Below are positions 1 through 11,336 of a stretch of 64,000 nucleotides of DNA, piece after piece. The notes beneath the pieces are model-generated. The model saw only the letters and a program-made list of their open reading frames with translations. It ran no database searches and was not told the origin of the DNA. The position numbers and the translations under genes are program-made. Numbering within the stretch: the first letter of the stretch is position 1; each line of letters begins with the position of its first letter. The DNA is from Centrapalus pauciflorus (taxonomy: Eukaryota > Streptophyta > Magnoliopsida > Asterales > Asteraceae), in assembly GCA_020465985.1 (NCBI GenBank), contig JAANYP010000758.1:352310-416309 (forward strand), given 5' to 3'.

Positions 1-964
1 TATGGCCTGAATATTTGTTGATATGGACTCAACTTATACACACATATGAATTTTTATGAGTCTCAAGTTAATTATTATTTATGAGTCTCATATAATATAC
101 AGTGACAAATAAGATTTCTTAATTAACATGTTAAAATGAAGAGTAAAACCAAAAAAATGAACTTAATTTACTATATCGTTAAAATAATGAAAAAATGAAA
201 ATATTAATTTCTTAATTCAATGATTTAAAATACATGTACTCAATCAACATCGCCAACTTCAAATTTAATAAATAATTAACTTGCTATTCCTTTTTTATTA
301 TTGTTAGTCCATATTATAAATAGTAGTATTAAATATTAATTTTTCTAAATAACATTGCAATTCATATAGGATGAAAATTTAGTTGATGTCATCATTTTAC
401 TTGTAATCATGTTTTAGTTAGATAATGATTAAAATCACAGAACATAGCACATTATAAGAACTATGTAGAAATATTAATTAAATATTACTTTTTTAGAAAT
501 TAGTTTAACGAATAAAAATATATAACATTGCGTTTTAAGTAAAATTTTTTGCTATCACCACTGATAACATCAACAAATGAATCATATGTGATTTTGTAAC
601 AAATTTCATGACAAATTTCGGGTGTTGCATGAATTCATATCATTTCATCATACATCAGCAACACCATATGATTAAGATAGAAATGATTTCAAATACATAA
701 ATGAGTAGTCAAATGAAATCATCTTAATTCTCGTTTCTCGAGTAAGTATAAAATTTAGGCGTCTAAACGACAAAACTTGAATTTCGTTATAGAGATAACC
801 AATATCAATTAGAATAATATCATATAAAAGAATTGATAAATCATGTGTAAAATGATGAGATAATCATTAATGATCACATATGAAGAGTATAAGTAAATAT
901 AAATCATCTCATCACTATCAAATTTTTATGAAACTTCATTTTTTTACATTACCATTTGTAAAAA
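1..964. other. AT-rich non-coding flank
   Basis: Strongly AT-rich sequence with scattered stops in all frames and no recognisable retrotransposon domain. It holds short near-repeats of a 'tatgagtctca' word near the left end but nothing I can name. It may be decayed LTR or ordinary intergenic DNA outside F1-A. Confidence 0.5.
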
Positions 965-1448
965 CACTCGGTCTTAAGAACATGATGACATTATCACCCT
1001 TTTTAGTATTCCTTGGTCCTTGTTGGAAATCATCATACTGAAATAGAAACATAACCATGAATATCGTTAATCTTTAACACATATATGAAAAAAAAACTAC
1101 AAACTAAATAATGAACACATTCTCGATATCATATACAATCTAAAGAAACCAAAAAAATATAAATATTAAATAGCCAAACAAATGAAGATGGATTTTTATG
1201 AGAGAAACACTCGGTCATAAGAACATGAGATGACACTATCACCCTTTTTAGTATTCCTTGGTCCTTGTTGAAAAGCATCATACTGAAATAGAAACATAAC
1301 CATGAAGATCATTAATCTTTAACACGTATATGAAAAGAAAACTACAAACTAAATAATGAACACATTCTTGATATCATATATAATCTAAAAGAACCCAAAA
1401 AATATAAATATTAAATAGCCAAACAAATGAAGATGAATTTTTATGAGA
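965..1448. repeat. 242-bp tandem duplication
   Basis: Two head-to-tail copies of one unit, 965-1206 and 1207-1448, each beginning 'acactcggtc' and ending 'ttatgagagaa'. They differ by scattered substitutions and a few small indels, so the duplication is not recent. No coding potential is visible. The 200 bases to the right (1449-1648) are AT-rich and featureless up to the LTR of F1-A. Confidence 0.85.
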
Positions 1449-1648
1449 GAAATCTAGAAACGTAAAGAAAAAAAGCTTATCATAGGAACCTATTTATAGT
1501 TTCTAACTCACTTTGGGAAATGGATGGTCATTTGTAAACATGTGCATCAATGTTTAGATGTGTAACGATTTTTAATTAATGTGTAGCATTGTATTTATTG
1601 TGATGAGAGTTACAATTTTTTATTCTTTACATAATAATGATCACATGT

Positions 1649-2760
1649 TGTTAGGCACAAAAAGGCCTAAGTCAAACATGCTCTACATCCTAGGGGGAGA
1701 TTTTTAATCAAACCTGTTTGATGCACTTGAAGGTATAATTGAAGGCCTGTTTATGCCTTATTGAAACCTGAAAAGTGATTTGCAATATGAGTCAAAGCTG
1801 TTTACCCTGTTGCATTCGTTGCAACAAAGGCAGATCGTCCAAGCTGTTCTGTCTGCTGAACAGGCTGGACATAAACTGTCTCCGCTGCTCTGTTGTGTTG
1901 AGCAGCTTGGACAGATTCTAAGTGTTCTATTCTTTGTGAACAAAACCTGTTCTTTGTGGACAGACTAGACACTTTATGGAATATGTTTCCAAGTCATTAT
2001 ATATTGTTTTTGGCTGCAAGACCAGTTTACAAGTCGAAGACAAAGTGGAAAACAGAAACTGCAAAAGCCTGCCTACGCTGTTCTGTTACATGAAGACAAA
2101 AGGATATTTGAAATGGGTGACAAACCATTTCTTATTTCAAAATGGCCTTAACAAAAGAAGAAAGATGCAAAGTTGATATTCCTCTTTTAGTTAAAGGCTT
2201 ATGCAACATAGACAAAAAGAAAAAGACAAAGATTCTGCCACATAAAGACAAGTCTGCTTTTTCAGAATGTGCAGAAAAGTTGTTTTGTCTTTTTGGAAAG
2301 ACATCCCACTATCTCATCGTCCAATGAAGAAGCTTCACTTAGATTCTTAGTGATAGTGTAAAAGGAAGCTTCTAAGGATTGTGAGATTAACCAAGAGTGA
2401 GAAATTCAGATCGTGCATTGAAGTTTGTTATTCCATGCATGCAAGTCTACTTGAATAGAACAATAACGTGTCTCTAAGCTGCTCTTATTCAAGCTGTCCA
2501 TCTGTGTCTTGTAAAATCAGTGAGTTCATCTAGGTGAGTGTATTCATTGTAACTAGTCTAAGTGTGTCTTAGATTAGTTGAACATCTGTTGTATCTGTTA
2601 TCTCAGCTTGAACCTTTCCGCAGTCAAGCTTGTTTGTAATTAACACTTGTTAATCGTATACACAAACATTGAGAAAAGAGTGTTAAGTTTTTAATTTGCT
2701 GTATTCACCTCCCCTCTACAGCTTAGAACAATACTATAGGGAAACCTTTTGGGACCTACA
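1649..2760 (+). repeat. F1-A 5' LTR
   Basis: Begins TGTTAGGC and ends GACCTACA, about 1.11 kb, immediately followed by the primer site. Its ends match the F1-B LTR at 52950-54021 on the other strand. The start could be placed three bases earlier because the sequence reads TGTTGTTAGG; the F1-B 3' LTR edge at 22511 supports 1649. An internal tract 'agggggaga' near 1692 copies the polypurine tract just inside the LTR. The words AACCTGTT, GTCCAAGCTG and their complements recur between about 1700 and 1970. Confidence 0.85.
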
Positions 2761-2762
2761 AC

Positions 2763-2774
2763 TGGTATCAGAGC
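2763..2774 (+). other. F1-A primer-binding site
   Basis: TGGTATCAGAGC, complementary to the 3' end of plant initiator-Met tRNA, lies two bases after the LTR. Its last eight bases are one copy of the target-site duplication of the MITE that follows. Confidence 0.9.
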
Positions 2775-3117
2775 TAGGGGTGTTATTGGGACCAAACCCG
2801 GACCGGACCGGACCGAACCCGGTTAGGACCGAACCCGAACTTGGCTAAAATCTAAACCCGAGGACCGGACCATTACTTTACAATCGGTCCTATTCGGGAC
2901 CGGTACCAGTTCGGTTTGGGTATTTGGTGTATAAAAACTCAAAAACTAACTCCACTTTGAAGGTTAGGGTGTTATCGGACCGAACCGAACTGGACCGGAC
3001 CAAACCCGAATTTGGTTAAATTCTAAACCCGAGGACCGGACCATTTAATTGCAATCGGTCCTATTTGAGACCGGTTCCGGTTCGGTTCGGGTATTTGGTC
3101 CACGTATAACACCCCTA
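2775..3117. mobile_element. hAT-type MITE (tandem double copy)
   Basis: A 343-bp insertion with perfect 12-bp terminal inverted repeats, TAGGGGTGTTAT at 2775-2786 and ATAACACCCCTA at 3106-3117. It is flanked by an 8-bp duplication with one mismatch, ATCAGAGC (2767-2774) and ATTAGAGC (3118-3125). TIR type and 8-bp duplication point to the hAT superfamily. Inside are two similar units rich in CGGACCGG/CGGTCC words, about 2776-2935 and 2965-3112, so this is two elements fused head to tail with the inner ends worn away. No transposase is encoded. Confidence 0.85.
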
Positions 3118-3173
3118 ATTAGAGCAGCTAGAGTGTGTGTTAACTCTAGATCTCTAATTCTCCCTACTTTCCC

Positions 3174-5933
3174 ATGGACAACAGTGCTTCCAGTTCCTCC
3201 TCTTACTATGACGATGGTTCAATGGCCAAACCCTCCAAATTCAATCATCAAAACTTCTCTGGTTGGAAGTGCAAAATGATGCTCTACTTAGAAAATCTGG
3301 ATGTACAACTGCCAGAGATAGTAATGGAAGGTCCCTATGTGCCAACTTCTGTTACGACTATCACTCCTACTGTTGAAGGAGCTGCCCATGAGATCAGAAC
3401 CTTTGAGAAGGCCAAAGCTCAATGGTCTGATGAAGACAAAAGGCTGGTTGCTCTTGATGCAAAAGCCAGGAATAACCTGGTCATTTCTTTTCCTGATGAT
3501 GTGTTCAAACAGGTTGAGAAAATGAAGACTGCAAAGGAGATGTGGGATACGTTGTGTACCGTCTATGATGGTCCCACAATCACACTGGATAACAGGATTA
3601 ACAATCTTGTTAGACAGTATGAACTCTTCTTTGCAAAACCTAAGGAGTCTCTAACAGAAACCTATACCAAGTTCACTGCTCTTATCAATGATCTCAAAGC
3701 TGTTGGGATCACAAAGGACAGTTTAACTCTAGTGAACAAGTTCTTGGGCATCCTGCATGAAGAATGGAACTATTTTTCTACTATCTTGAGAAATTCAGGC
3801 ACAATCAAAGGTATGGATCTTTTAAATTTTATGGATCCCTACTGAATGATGAGCAGTCAAGGCAACAGAAAAGAAATGCCTTGGAAATGTCTAAGAAAGG
3901 TGCTGCCTTGGTGGCCAGCGTGAGACAACCTGTTGGTCAGGTATGTGATGTGTTCACACAACCTGATCAACAGGCTGATGATGAAAGGGAAGAGGTGTCT
4001 GAAGCGGAAGACTGTGAAGATCTTGCTGAACTTGATGATGAGAAAATGATTGCAATGCTTGTCAAAAAGTTCAACAAGAAGAGGTTTGGTGGAAGAATGC
4101 TGCAGAGGAACTCAAATGTTGTTAAAAAGAAGGTATTTGATAAAACTAAGGCTGAGTGCTTTAAATGTGTCAAGACTGGCCACATAGTTGCTGACTGTGT
4201 GTCTAAAGCTGTTGGTCAATCATCCAAGCCATTCAAGACAAACAGGGATGATGGCAACAGGGTTAAGTACCTTATGACCATGGCTAAGCTGAAAAAGTTG
4301 GAAAACTCAGTGGCTTCCAACAAGCAAAAGGGACTCATGGCCGAGACATGTGATTGGGAGGAATCTGACTCATCTTCAGATGAAGAAGACAACAACTGTC
4401 TAATGGCCAACACTGACGTCCCATCAACAAGCAACTTCAAACAAGACCTGCCTGAAGCTGAAGCGTTCAGCAGCTTAGAGAACTGGAATCCCACAATGAT
4501 GTACAAGGTACAAAATTTTATGGCTTACAGTTCTGATGAAAAAGTAAAAATGTTTGAATATATGCTTGTTGATTTAAAAGCTGCTGTTGAGAAGCACAAT
4601 GTTTCACTGTCTGAAATCTCTAAGCTTAAAACTGATCTTGACATAAAAACGAGTAAACTGGACAGTTTCCATAAGTTGGAAACTGAGCTTGATGAATTAG
4701 AACACATCAATTCCATTTTATTAGAGGAAAAGAGAGAAACAAACATAAAACATGCAAAGCTTCAAAAGATTGTTGACCCTTGGTGCCAATCTGCACAAAA
4801 AGTCAGCCATTGCATCAGTCAACAGATCCCTGCACAAATCCAAGCCTATCTTGGAGGGGATCTTGACAAAGCAGCTTCTATTGTTGAGATAAATAATCTA
4901 AAAAATGACTTATCCACTCTTGGTGAACTTCCCAGCACTTTAATCCAGAAAGTAAATGGAAAGTTAGTCTCAACAAACAGGTTTGTCAGGCCTGAAAATA
5001 CTGACAGCTTGTGTGAAAAAAGCTCCAAAAACAGATGGTGGAATATGTTCTCTATCAAATCAGCATGCTAAGTGCTCTGCTGGTTCCCACAAGCAAAAGA
5101 AAGGAAAACAAGCTCAAGCTGCAGCTGTGGACCCTAAACCTGTTGACAAAACAGGCTCTGGGTCTAGAGCTGATAGTAAGAAACCTGTTAATCCTTTTGA
5201 TGCTAATCATTTTAAGAAAAAGTTTTCAAATGGTAAGCAGCATGCTTTCAGCAGGGATAAGTCTCATGTTGAAAGTAAATCTGCTGTGATTTCAAATAAG
5301 TTTTTAAATCATAGTGGAAAATTGGTTTTAAATGAAGGTAAGTCTTTCAAAAACAAAAGTTGTGATTATGTTGATAGACAATATCCATCACATCTCAGCA
5401 AAAGCAAAGGCAAAGCCATTGCTCAACCTGAGAAATTTGGGAATAAGTTTCCCAAACCTGTGGGAGGTCAAAGGCCAATCAAACTTCCTGTGTTTGATAT
5501 CTGTCCCCCCAAAAAGAGGAAAAAAGATACAGGCAAAGCTGTTGCCATTGTGCCTTCCACCGAAACTGTTGATTCATCTAACAACAGTAATAAGTTTGCT
5601 AAACCTGCTGACAGAATCAACAAAAATAATTCAGAATATGTTTCTGGAGGCTCTTCTTCCAAAAAGGCTAAAAAGAGAAAATGTTATAAGTGTGGGAAGA
5701 AGACACACATGGCCAAAGATTGTCCTGAAACTGAGGACATGAGGCCTGTTGACTCTGCTAGTTCCATCATTGCAAAAACGAGCAGTGTTGGAAATAACAT
5801 AGTCAATGAGGGTGGTATCGAAGCTGATACTATCCAAATAGGGAATATTAGTGTGAATATCACTGATCCATCAACAAATGTTGATGAAGTAGGAGAACTC
5901 ATTCCTATGATGAGTTCCCCTAAAAATAACTAA
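3174..5933 (+). pseudogene. gag: F1-A gag polyprotein (frameshifted)
   Basis: Gag of a Sirevirus-like element, roughly 920 codons, which would form the particle and bind RNA. The ATG at 3174 gives a Ser-rich N-terminus followed by the usual copia capsid region (about 3240-3830). Two CX2CX4HX4C zinc knuckles are intact: CFKCVKTGHIVADC at 4157-4198 and CYKCGKKTHMAKDC at 5682-5723. A long Lys/Glu-rich stretch between them (about 4540-4760) looks coiled-coil. The frame breaks near 3815-3840 and again near 5015-5065. Gag ends at a TAA at 5931-5933, with pol continuing in the -1 frame. The word AACCTG recurs in the coding sequence. Confidence 0.85.
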
Positions 5934-7481
5934 TATTTTCTCATGACACTCTGCAGGACAAACAACCATCCCAGGTTTGGTACTTGGACAGTGGCTGCTC
6001 AGGACATATGACAGGTTGCAAGGACCTGCTAAGTGATCTCAGGCTTGAAAAAGGGCCAAAAGTCACATTTAGTGACAATGTACAGGGATCCACAGAAGGA
6101 TATGGAACTCTTTAAGTTAGTGCTGCTGTATTCAAAAGGGTAGCCTATGTGTCTGAGCTAAAACATAATCTTGTAAGCATAAGTCAACTGTGTGATGCTG
6201 GCTACAAAGTTAACTTTGATGAGCACCTCTGTTACATATTGGATCCCCAAGGCAAAGTTGTGCTGTGTGCACAACGGAAGAAAGGTGTATATGTTGTGGA
6301 CATGAAATCTGCTGATCCCACACCTGAAACCTGCTTTATCTCAAGAAGCAATGCAGACCTGAACTAGTTATGGCACAAAAGGCTATCACACCTGAATTTC
6401 AAGAATATCAACAAACCCTGTAAGAAAGAATTGGTAACAGGTTTGCCTTCTATAACCTTTGTTAAAGATAAACTATGTACAGCTTGTGAGAAAGGCAAGC
6501 AGAGAAAAACATCTTTTAAATCTAAGCACAATTCTCTATTGATACTCCTCTCTTCTTAATCCACATGGACTTGTTTGGACCAGTCGGTGTCCCAAGTCTA
6601 GGAGGAAGAAGATACACTCTAGTAATGGTTGATGAGTTCTCCAGGTTTACATGGGTGATGTTTCTGAAGAGCAAAGGAGAGGCTGCTAGAGAAATCATTG
6701 GATTTATCAAGAAGATGGAAATGCTGAACTCTGCTCAAGTAAAGCAGCTTAGAAGTGATCATGGTACTGAATTCAAAAACAGTATTCTTGAGGACTTCTG
6801 TGAAGAAAGAGGGATAACACAGAACTTTTCAGCAGTAAGAACTCCACAACAAAATGGAGTTGCTGAAAGGAGAAACTGAACTCTCATTGAAGCTGCTAGA
6901 ACCATGCTGTGTGCATCAGGTTTACCTTCATCATTCTGGGTTGAAGCTGTTAATACTGCATGCTTCACCCAAAATAGATCCTTGGTGGTGAAAAGGTTCA
7001 ACAAGACTCCTTATGAGTTAATCAAAAGGAGGAGGCCATACATTAGCTATTTCCATGTGTTTGGATGTCCCTGCTTCATTCTGAATCAAAGAGACCAACT
7101 AGAAAAGTTTGAATCCAAAGCTGATGAAGGTTTGTTTGTTGGATACTTTGCTATCTCCAAAGCCTATAGAGTTTACAAAAACAAGAGAAAGGTGATAGAT
7201 GAATCTATCAATGTCACCTTTGAAGAGTCTAGGAATGCCTCCACCAAAGCTGTTCCTGAATCTGTTTCAGGAGTGTTCAACTTTGATGATCTTATGCATT
7301 CCATCAATGAAGAAAAAGGCTCAAAAGCTTCCACTACATCTAGAGTGGAACCTGTTAATCATGATGGGCATGATGATGACTATGTTGATACACCCTGTGT
7401 ATATAAGTGTACTGACATAATTACAACATCATGTCCTGAACCAATCAATGCTGATTTTCCTGGATCCTCTGCTGATATGTT
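5930..7481 (+). pseudogene. pol: F1-A pol: protease and integrase, truncated
   Basis: Pol in the -1 frame relative to gag. The aspartic protease motif DSGCSGHMTG lies at about 5987-6016. A gag-pre-integrase zinc region (LWHKRLSHL ... CTAC) spans about 6368-6490. The integrase core starts near 6560 with a conserved MDLFGP; its catalytic Asp, Asp and Glu lie in MDLFGP, RSDHGTEF and NGVAER. The frame is broken by TAA at 6113, TAG at 6365, a frameshift near 6535 and TGA at about 6877. The ORF ends where F2-A begins, so reverse transcriptase and RNase H are missing. Confidence 0.85.
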
Positions 7482-8144
7482 TGTCAGGATCTAAAAGTAA
7501 TTAACCAAGACTAACTGATTTGAATTTATCAGAGTATAAATCAATAATCTTGCTTTGAATCAAAGTTTAATTAAGAAGTTTGCGGAATAACACTTAATTA
7601 TTTTAACAAAAGCTTTCAGAATCAATAGCAGATAAACACAAGAAATAATCAAAACTACTTGTATTGCTGATTTCAATGATTACAATCACCTCTAATCTGT
7701 TTGATTAGACGAAGAATACAAACTGTTCTTAGGGTTTTACAACCTTAGAGGCTTATGAAAACTTAAGCAAAAAGCAATTACAAACTTGAATATGCAGAAA
7801 ACTCCAATACAATAGAAAGACCTATTCTATGTATTTGTATTGCTTCTTGATTTGTTTCCTTGAAAGACTATGACTTCTCTGATAGTAGATATGCTGGAAT
7901 CTTCATGTAGATATCTTTTCCTGAAAATCAGCACATTTTGTTTATGAAACTGTTGAGCAGCTTGAATCACTTGACAGCTTAAACAGAGCAGCTCGAGTTG
8001 ATTTACTCTGGCAGCTTGAACTTTTACACTGGCAGCTCGAGTTTCTTCAACTAACAACATGAACTTTGTATTTACATGTAAACTCTACTAACAGTTTGAG
8101 AAGTCTAACTAACAGCTTGAACTTACTTAGACTATTTCCCAACA
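7482..8144 (-). repeat. F2-A 3' LTR
   Basis: 663 bp, TGTCAGG...CCCAACA as written on the plus strand, next to the polypurine tract. Near-identical to the F2-C LTRs. Between about 7948 and 8125 the word (A/G)(A/G)CAGCTTGA(A/G) or a close variant occurs seven times. The TATA position of the other copies is altered here (tatttgta instead of tatttata, near 7832). Confidence 0.9.
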
Positions 8145-8160
8145 ATCTCCCCCTAACTTA
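8145..8160 (-). other. F2-A polypurine tract
   Basis: Plus-strand 'atctccccctaactt' reads AAGTTAGGGGGAGAT on the element strand, immediately before the 3' LTR. This is the plus-strand DNA priming site of the element. Confidence 0.9.
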
Positions 8161-8245
8161 AATTCTTTACACAAGACTTTAAGTTCTATACAAAAATGGA
8201 AATGAATAAGTAAACTGTTATTTACAAACCAAGGCTTTCAAAAAC

Positions 8246-10996
8246 TTATAACTGTGCAAGTTTCTGATTTACAGCCTTCAAAAATTCTTTCTTCATCTCA
8301 TCTCTATATCAAGATATCCTAACAGATTTTATCTGGAGTAGAATTTCCTTTGGTAGATCATAGAATTCAAGATTAAAGAACATACCAGATCCATCTGAAA
8401 ATTTGATTCTGTAAGTCCTTGATTTGACAAACAGATCAACTTGCTTGATCTTCATTCCCTTCTTGTTGGCATCCTCTATCTCTTTTCTTATAGACTCAGG
8501 GTCAACAATGGACTTCAGATCTTTGATGACTTGTTTCACTTGTGGTAGAGCAGATCTTACTTGTGTTACAGACCCAATATTGTGCATCTTTGTTAGCTCA
8601 TCTCTGGTCAACTTTCGAACCATATGCCAGATTGTGTCATACTCTTCTTCTGGACCAGACTCCCTTCTCACTATAAACTGAACTCTTAAGTCAATATCTC
8701 CATGGCCTTTTGTAGTTGTTGCTCAAATAACACCTTTTTAACTTGATGCAGCTTTGCTTGTGATAATGACTCAGATGCAGGAATGGAAGCAACAGCTTGA
8801 TCAGAAGGAGCAGGGGCACTGGCAACAGTTTGATCATGACTTGTACCAGTTTGAACTGGTTCTTGTGATGGTTGGACTTCTTGGGAGACTTTTGTTTTCT
8901 TTCTTTTGTCCATTTCTTTGTCATGGATCTCTTGCAGCCTTTCAGTGGTCATGGACTGAGTCATCTTCTTTGGAATGCCAGCTGCAAAGGCAAAATTGAT
9001 CAGAAATCTTCTATGCTCAGCCTTAGAGTGCCCTGTTGGCAGCTTCCTCTTCTTTTCTCCTTGTTTGACCACAAACCCCTTTTGGTAATCACCTAAAGTT
9101 TCATCATCGTCCATTGGGGACTGGGTTTGCTGGTCTAACTCTTGATCCTGTTCTTCTGCTAACTTTCTGGCAATTTCAGCATCAAAGGCAATCTGGGCTT
9201 CTCTGGAAGAAAATTTGTGCTTTGGAGACTCAATGAGAATGCCCTTGCCCTTGTCTTTTGTAGTAGAGGTTGTAGCTTGGACTGTACTGATTGGAGCTTG
9301 AACACCTTCCCTTATAACAACTCCAGTTGCTTTTGAAGAAGCAGCTTGAGTTTCTAGGCTAACAGCTTGAGAAGCTGTTGGGACTGTTAGCCTAGATGAT
9401 TGAACTGTTGGGACTGCTTGAACTGCTTCTGTTGGAGCTGCTTGGACTACTTTAGGAAACTCCTGATTCTCCCCCTTTTTGGAAGCATTGGTTTGGTCAG
9501 GAGGACCTACAACCTTTGCCCCTTGGGTTTGAATCAAACGCTCTAATTTCATGATCTTATTTCCACAGAGGGTAAACCCTTTATGGAGATAATCCATTCT
9601 TTGATTTTGAGCCGCTTCTGCCTGCTTTAGTGCAAATATCTGTGCTCCCTGTGCAGCAATGATGGACATTTGGTATTCCAACATAGCTATAACAGGTTTC
9701 ATCTTGGGATCCGTCAAAAGCATAAGTTGCAGACTAGCCTCAAGATCAGAAAACACCTGTGGTGCTTGTGATCTATCACTGGCATGAATACCAGAAGTAG
9801 AAACATCTGGGCCCCTCTGTTCTTGGTTCTGGGGACTTCCAGCTTGTGTTTGCACACTTGCTGTTGCCATGGTGTGGTCTTAATGATGTTGGCACTGTCC
9901 TGTGCCTCTTGTGCAGAGACAGCAGTAGTGCCAGCCACAGAACCCATATGAACAGTCTCTGGTGAGATGTTCACCTCCTGAGTGAGGATGGGAGTGTCCT
10001 CAATGTGTTCCCTTTGGATATTCTGTGCAGAAGTGTCCTCCTGCACAGGGTTACATGGCTCTTGTCTGAGGGCTGAGGAGGAAGGAGCTCCTGGTCCTCT
10101 TTTCCTTTTATATAGAAATTTTAGTATGGATCTTGGCTGATGAAAAGGAGCAGAAGGAAATTGTGTATCGTGAGGAGGGGGTTGGGATCTTGGGGGTGTA
10201 GCAGTAATGATAGGCTGAGCCTGCTCAGGACCCTCTCCTCTGTTTCTTGAAATGATGTTCATCATTGCAGAAGGCAATGGAACATCTACACTCAAAAAAT
10301 TGGCACTTTGTTTTAAAAGTCTTTTGATGGAAGATAGTGAGTGCCTGTGGGAAACATGTATCCTCTTATGTAAATGAGAAGTGGTGCAAGTGTGTGCAAT
10401 TATTTCTGCCAAAAATCTAGGATACATTAAAAACTTCCCATTCTTTAGGGAATGATGCCTTAACATCCCCTGAAAAATCATATTTGAGAAATTGAACCGT
10501 TGGCCCGTTGAAAAGCACACTAAGGCAGTGGCAATGTTGGAAGAAAATTCTGACCAACCGGTTCTTTTGGGGCTCATACACTGCTGAATGATATGCACAA
10601 GATATTTCCACTTAGGTGAAAAATGTGCTTTCAAGAAAGTAAATGAATCAGCAGGACCCCTATATCCAATATTGTAAAGACAAGTATGTAAAGCATCAAG
10701 GGTTAGGTCTGTTATACCTGTGGCATCTTGAATATGCAAATGGTGTCGAATGGATTCCTCAGTGATGGTGATGGGAGTGCCATCAATTTTGGAAAGTATA
10801 GAAGGAACTCCATTGATGGTCTGGACAGAGGCACTGTTCCAGAACTGCTCAATATGGGATATGTATATTGTAGGATTGATATTGAGGGCATGATGAATAT
10901 GGAGTGCCTTAGAAAATCCATCATGTCATGGAACGGCTGTAGTTCAGAGTGTTTTAGAGAGTATGGTAGGCAATTGTGTTCTTTGACAAACTCCAT
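8246..10996 (-). pseudogene. F2-A envelope-like third ORF (broken)
   Basis: Third ORF of a Sirevirus, about 900 codons, following pol on the same strand. The function is unknown. The ATG at 10996 gives MEFVKEHNCLPYSLKH. The N-terminal core (about 10990-10240) contains FTFLKAHFSPKWKYLVHI, a PKRTGW block, FNFSNMIFQG and KFLMYPRFL. A Pro/Ser-rich linker follows, then a helical stretch with MDYLHKGF, an Ala/Gln-rich low-complexity region (VQAAPT-type repeats, about 9300-9450), a KQGEKKRK basic block, and a conserved C-terminal domain from about 8670 to the stop at 8246. Frameshifts lie near 10880 and 9870, with a deletion and frame loss near 8680. A foldback sequence at 9352-9397 is part of the coding region. 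Confidence 0.8.
9352..9397. repeat. 46-bp foldback in third ORF of F2-A
   Basis: Outer arms TTCTAGGCTA and TAGCCTAGAT (9 of 10 paired) enclose a perfect inner hairpin AACAGCTT-GAG-AAGCTGTT. Read on the minus strand it encodes part of SRLTVPTASQAVSLETQ. F2-C has it at the same place (43226-43271). A near-identical copy occurs in pol of F2-B (28419-28464). Confidence 0.85.
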
Positions 10997-11224
10997 TGAA
11001 GATTGAACGGAGGTTTTAGGGTTGCAAAGAAGAGTGTGTGAATCGTTCAGAGAGAAAAGAAAGGCCGTGGAAGGAAATTGTGTAACTGGTAGTTACAACT
11101 GAACGAAACTGGGACCTTTAAAGGTTTTGAAAAAGGTTGGGTCCCGCGCACACACATTTGAAATTACCGAAATACCCTGCACACTTTGACAGATCAAGTG
11201 AATAACTAACAGTCTGAGAAAATG

Positions 11225-11260
11225 AACTAGCAGCTTGAGAAAATACTCAAGCTGTTAGTT
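11225..11260. promoter_or_regulatory. F2 spacer hairpin (F2-A copy)
   Basis: AACTAGCAGCTTGAG, loop AAAATA, CTCAAGCTGTTAGTT: 14 of 15 bases pair across a 6-base loop. The arms are copies of the word repeated in the F2 LTR. The same structure stands at the same place in F2-B and F2-C. A role in RNA processing, packaging or protein binding is possible; none is shown by sequence. Confidence 0.8.
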
Positions 11261-11290
11261 AAAACTTAGGCATCTTTTAATGAAACAGTG

Positions 11291-11302
11291 ACTCCCCCTT
11301 AA
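11291..11302 (-). other. F2-A secondary polypurine tract
   Basis: 'actcccccttaa' reads TTAAGGGGGAGT on the element strand, about 40 bp after the end of pol. Extra AGGGGGAG tracts are a known trait of Sireviruses. The same tract is at 26591 in F2-B and 45392 in F2-C. Confidence 0.7.
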
Positions 11303-11336
11303 ATAAGCATATAAAGTTGATAATAATGAAGACAAG

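Larger units (their letters stand above)
1649..7481 (+). mobile_element. F1-A: Sirevirus-like copia element, 3'-truncated
   Basis: Plus-strand Ty1/copia element with 5' LTR, initiator-Met-type primer site, gag, protease and integrase. Pol stops abruptly at 7481 inside the linker after integrase, where the LTR of F2-A begins. Reverse transcriptase, RNase H, the third ORF and the 3' LTR are not seen anywhere else in the window in this orientation. Its sequence is clearly the same family as minus-strand F1-B (22182-54021). A hAT-type MITE sits beside its primer site. Several stops and frameshifts make it non-functional. Confidence 0.85.
10997..11336 (-). other. F2-A pol to third-ORF spacer
   Basis: Non-coding spacer between pol and the third ORF. 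It contains the hairpin at 11225-11260 and the secondary polypurine tract at 11291-11302. The rest shows no ORF and is shared with F2-B and F2-C. It is the empty site for the MITE found in F2-C. Confidence 0.75.

Noticed and set aside
1758..2327. Several 60- to 66-codon ORFs in the first kilobase of F1-A
   Set aside because: They lie within the LTR, on both strands, with no conserved domain and no counterpart kept open in the F1-B LTR.
3049..3279. 76-codon plus-strand ORF across the MITE edge
   Set aside because: It overlaps the true gag start in another frame and begins inside the MITE.
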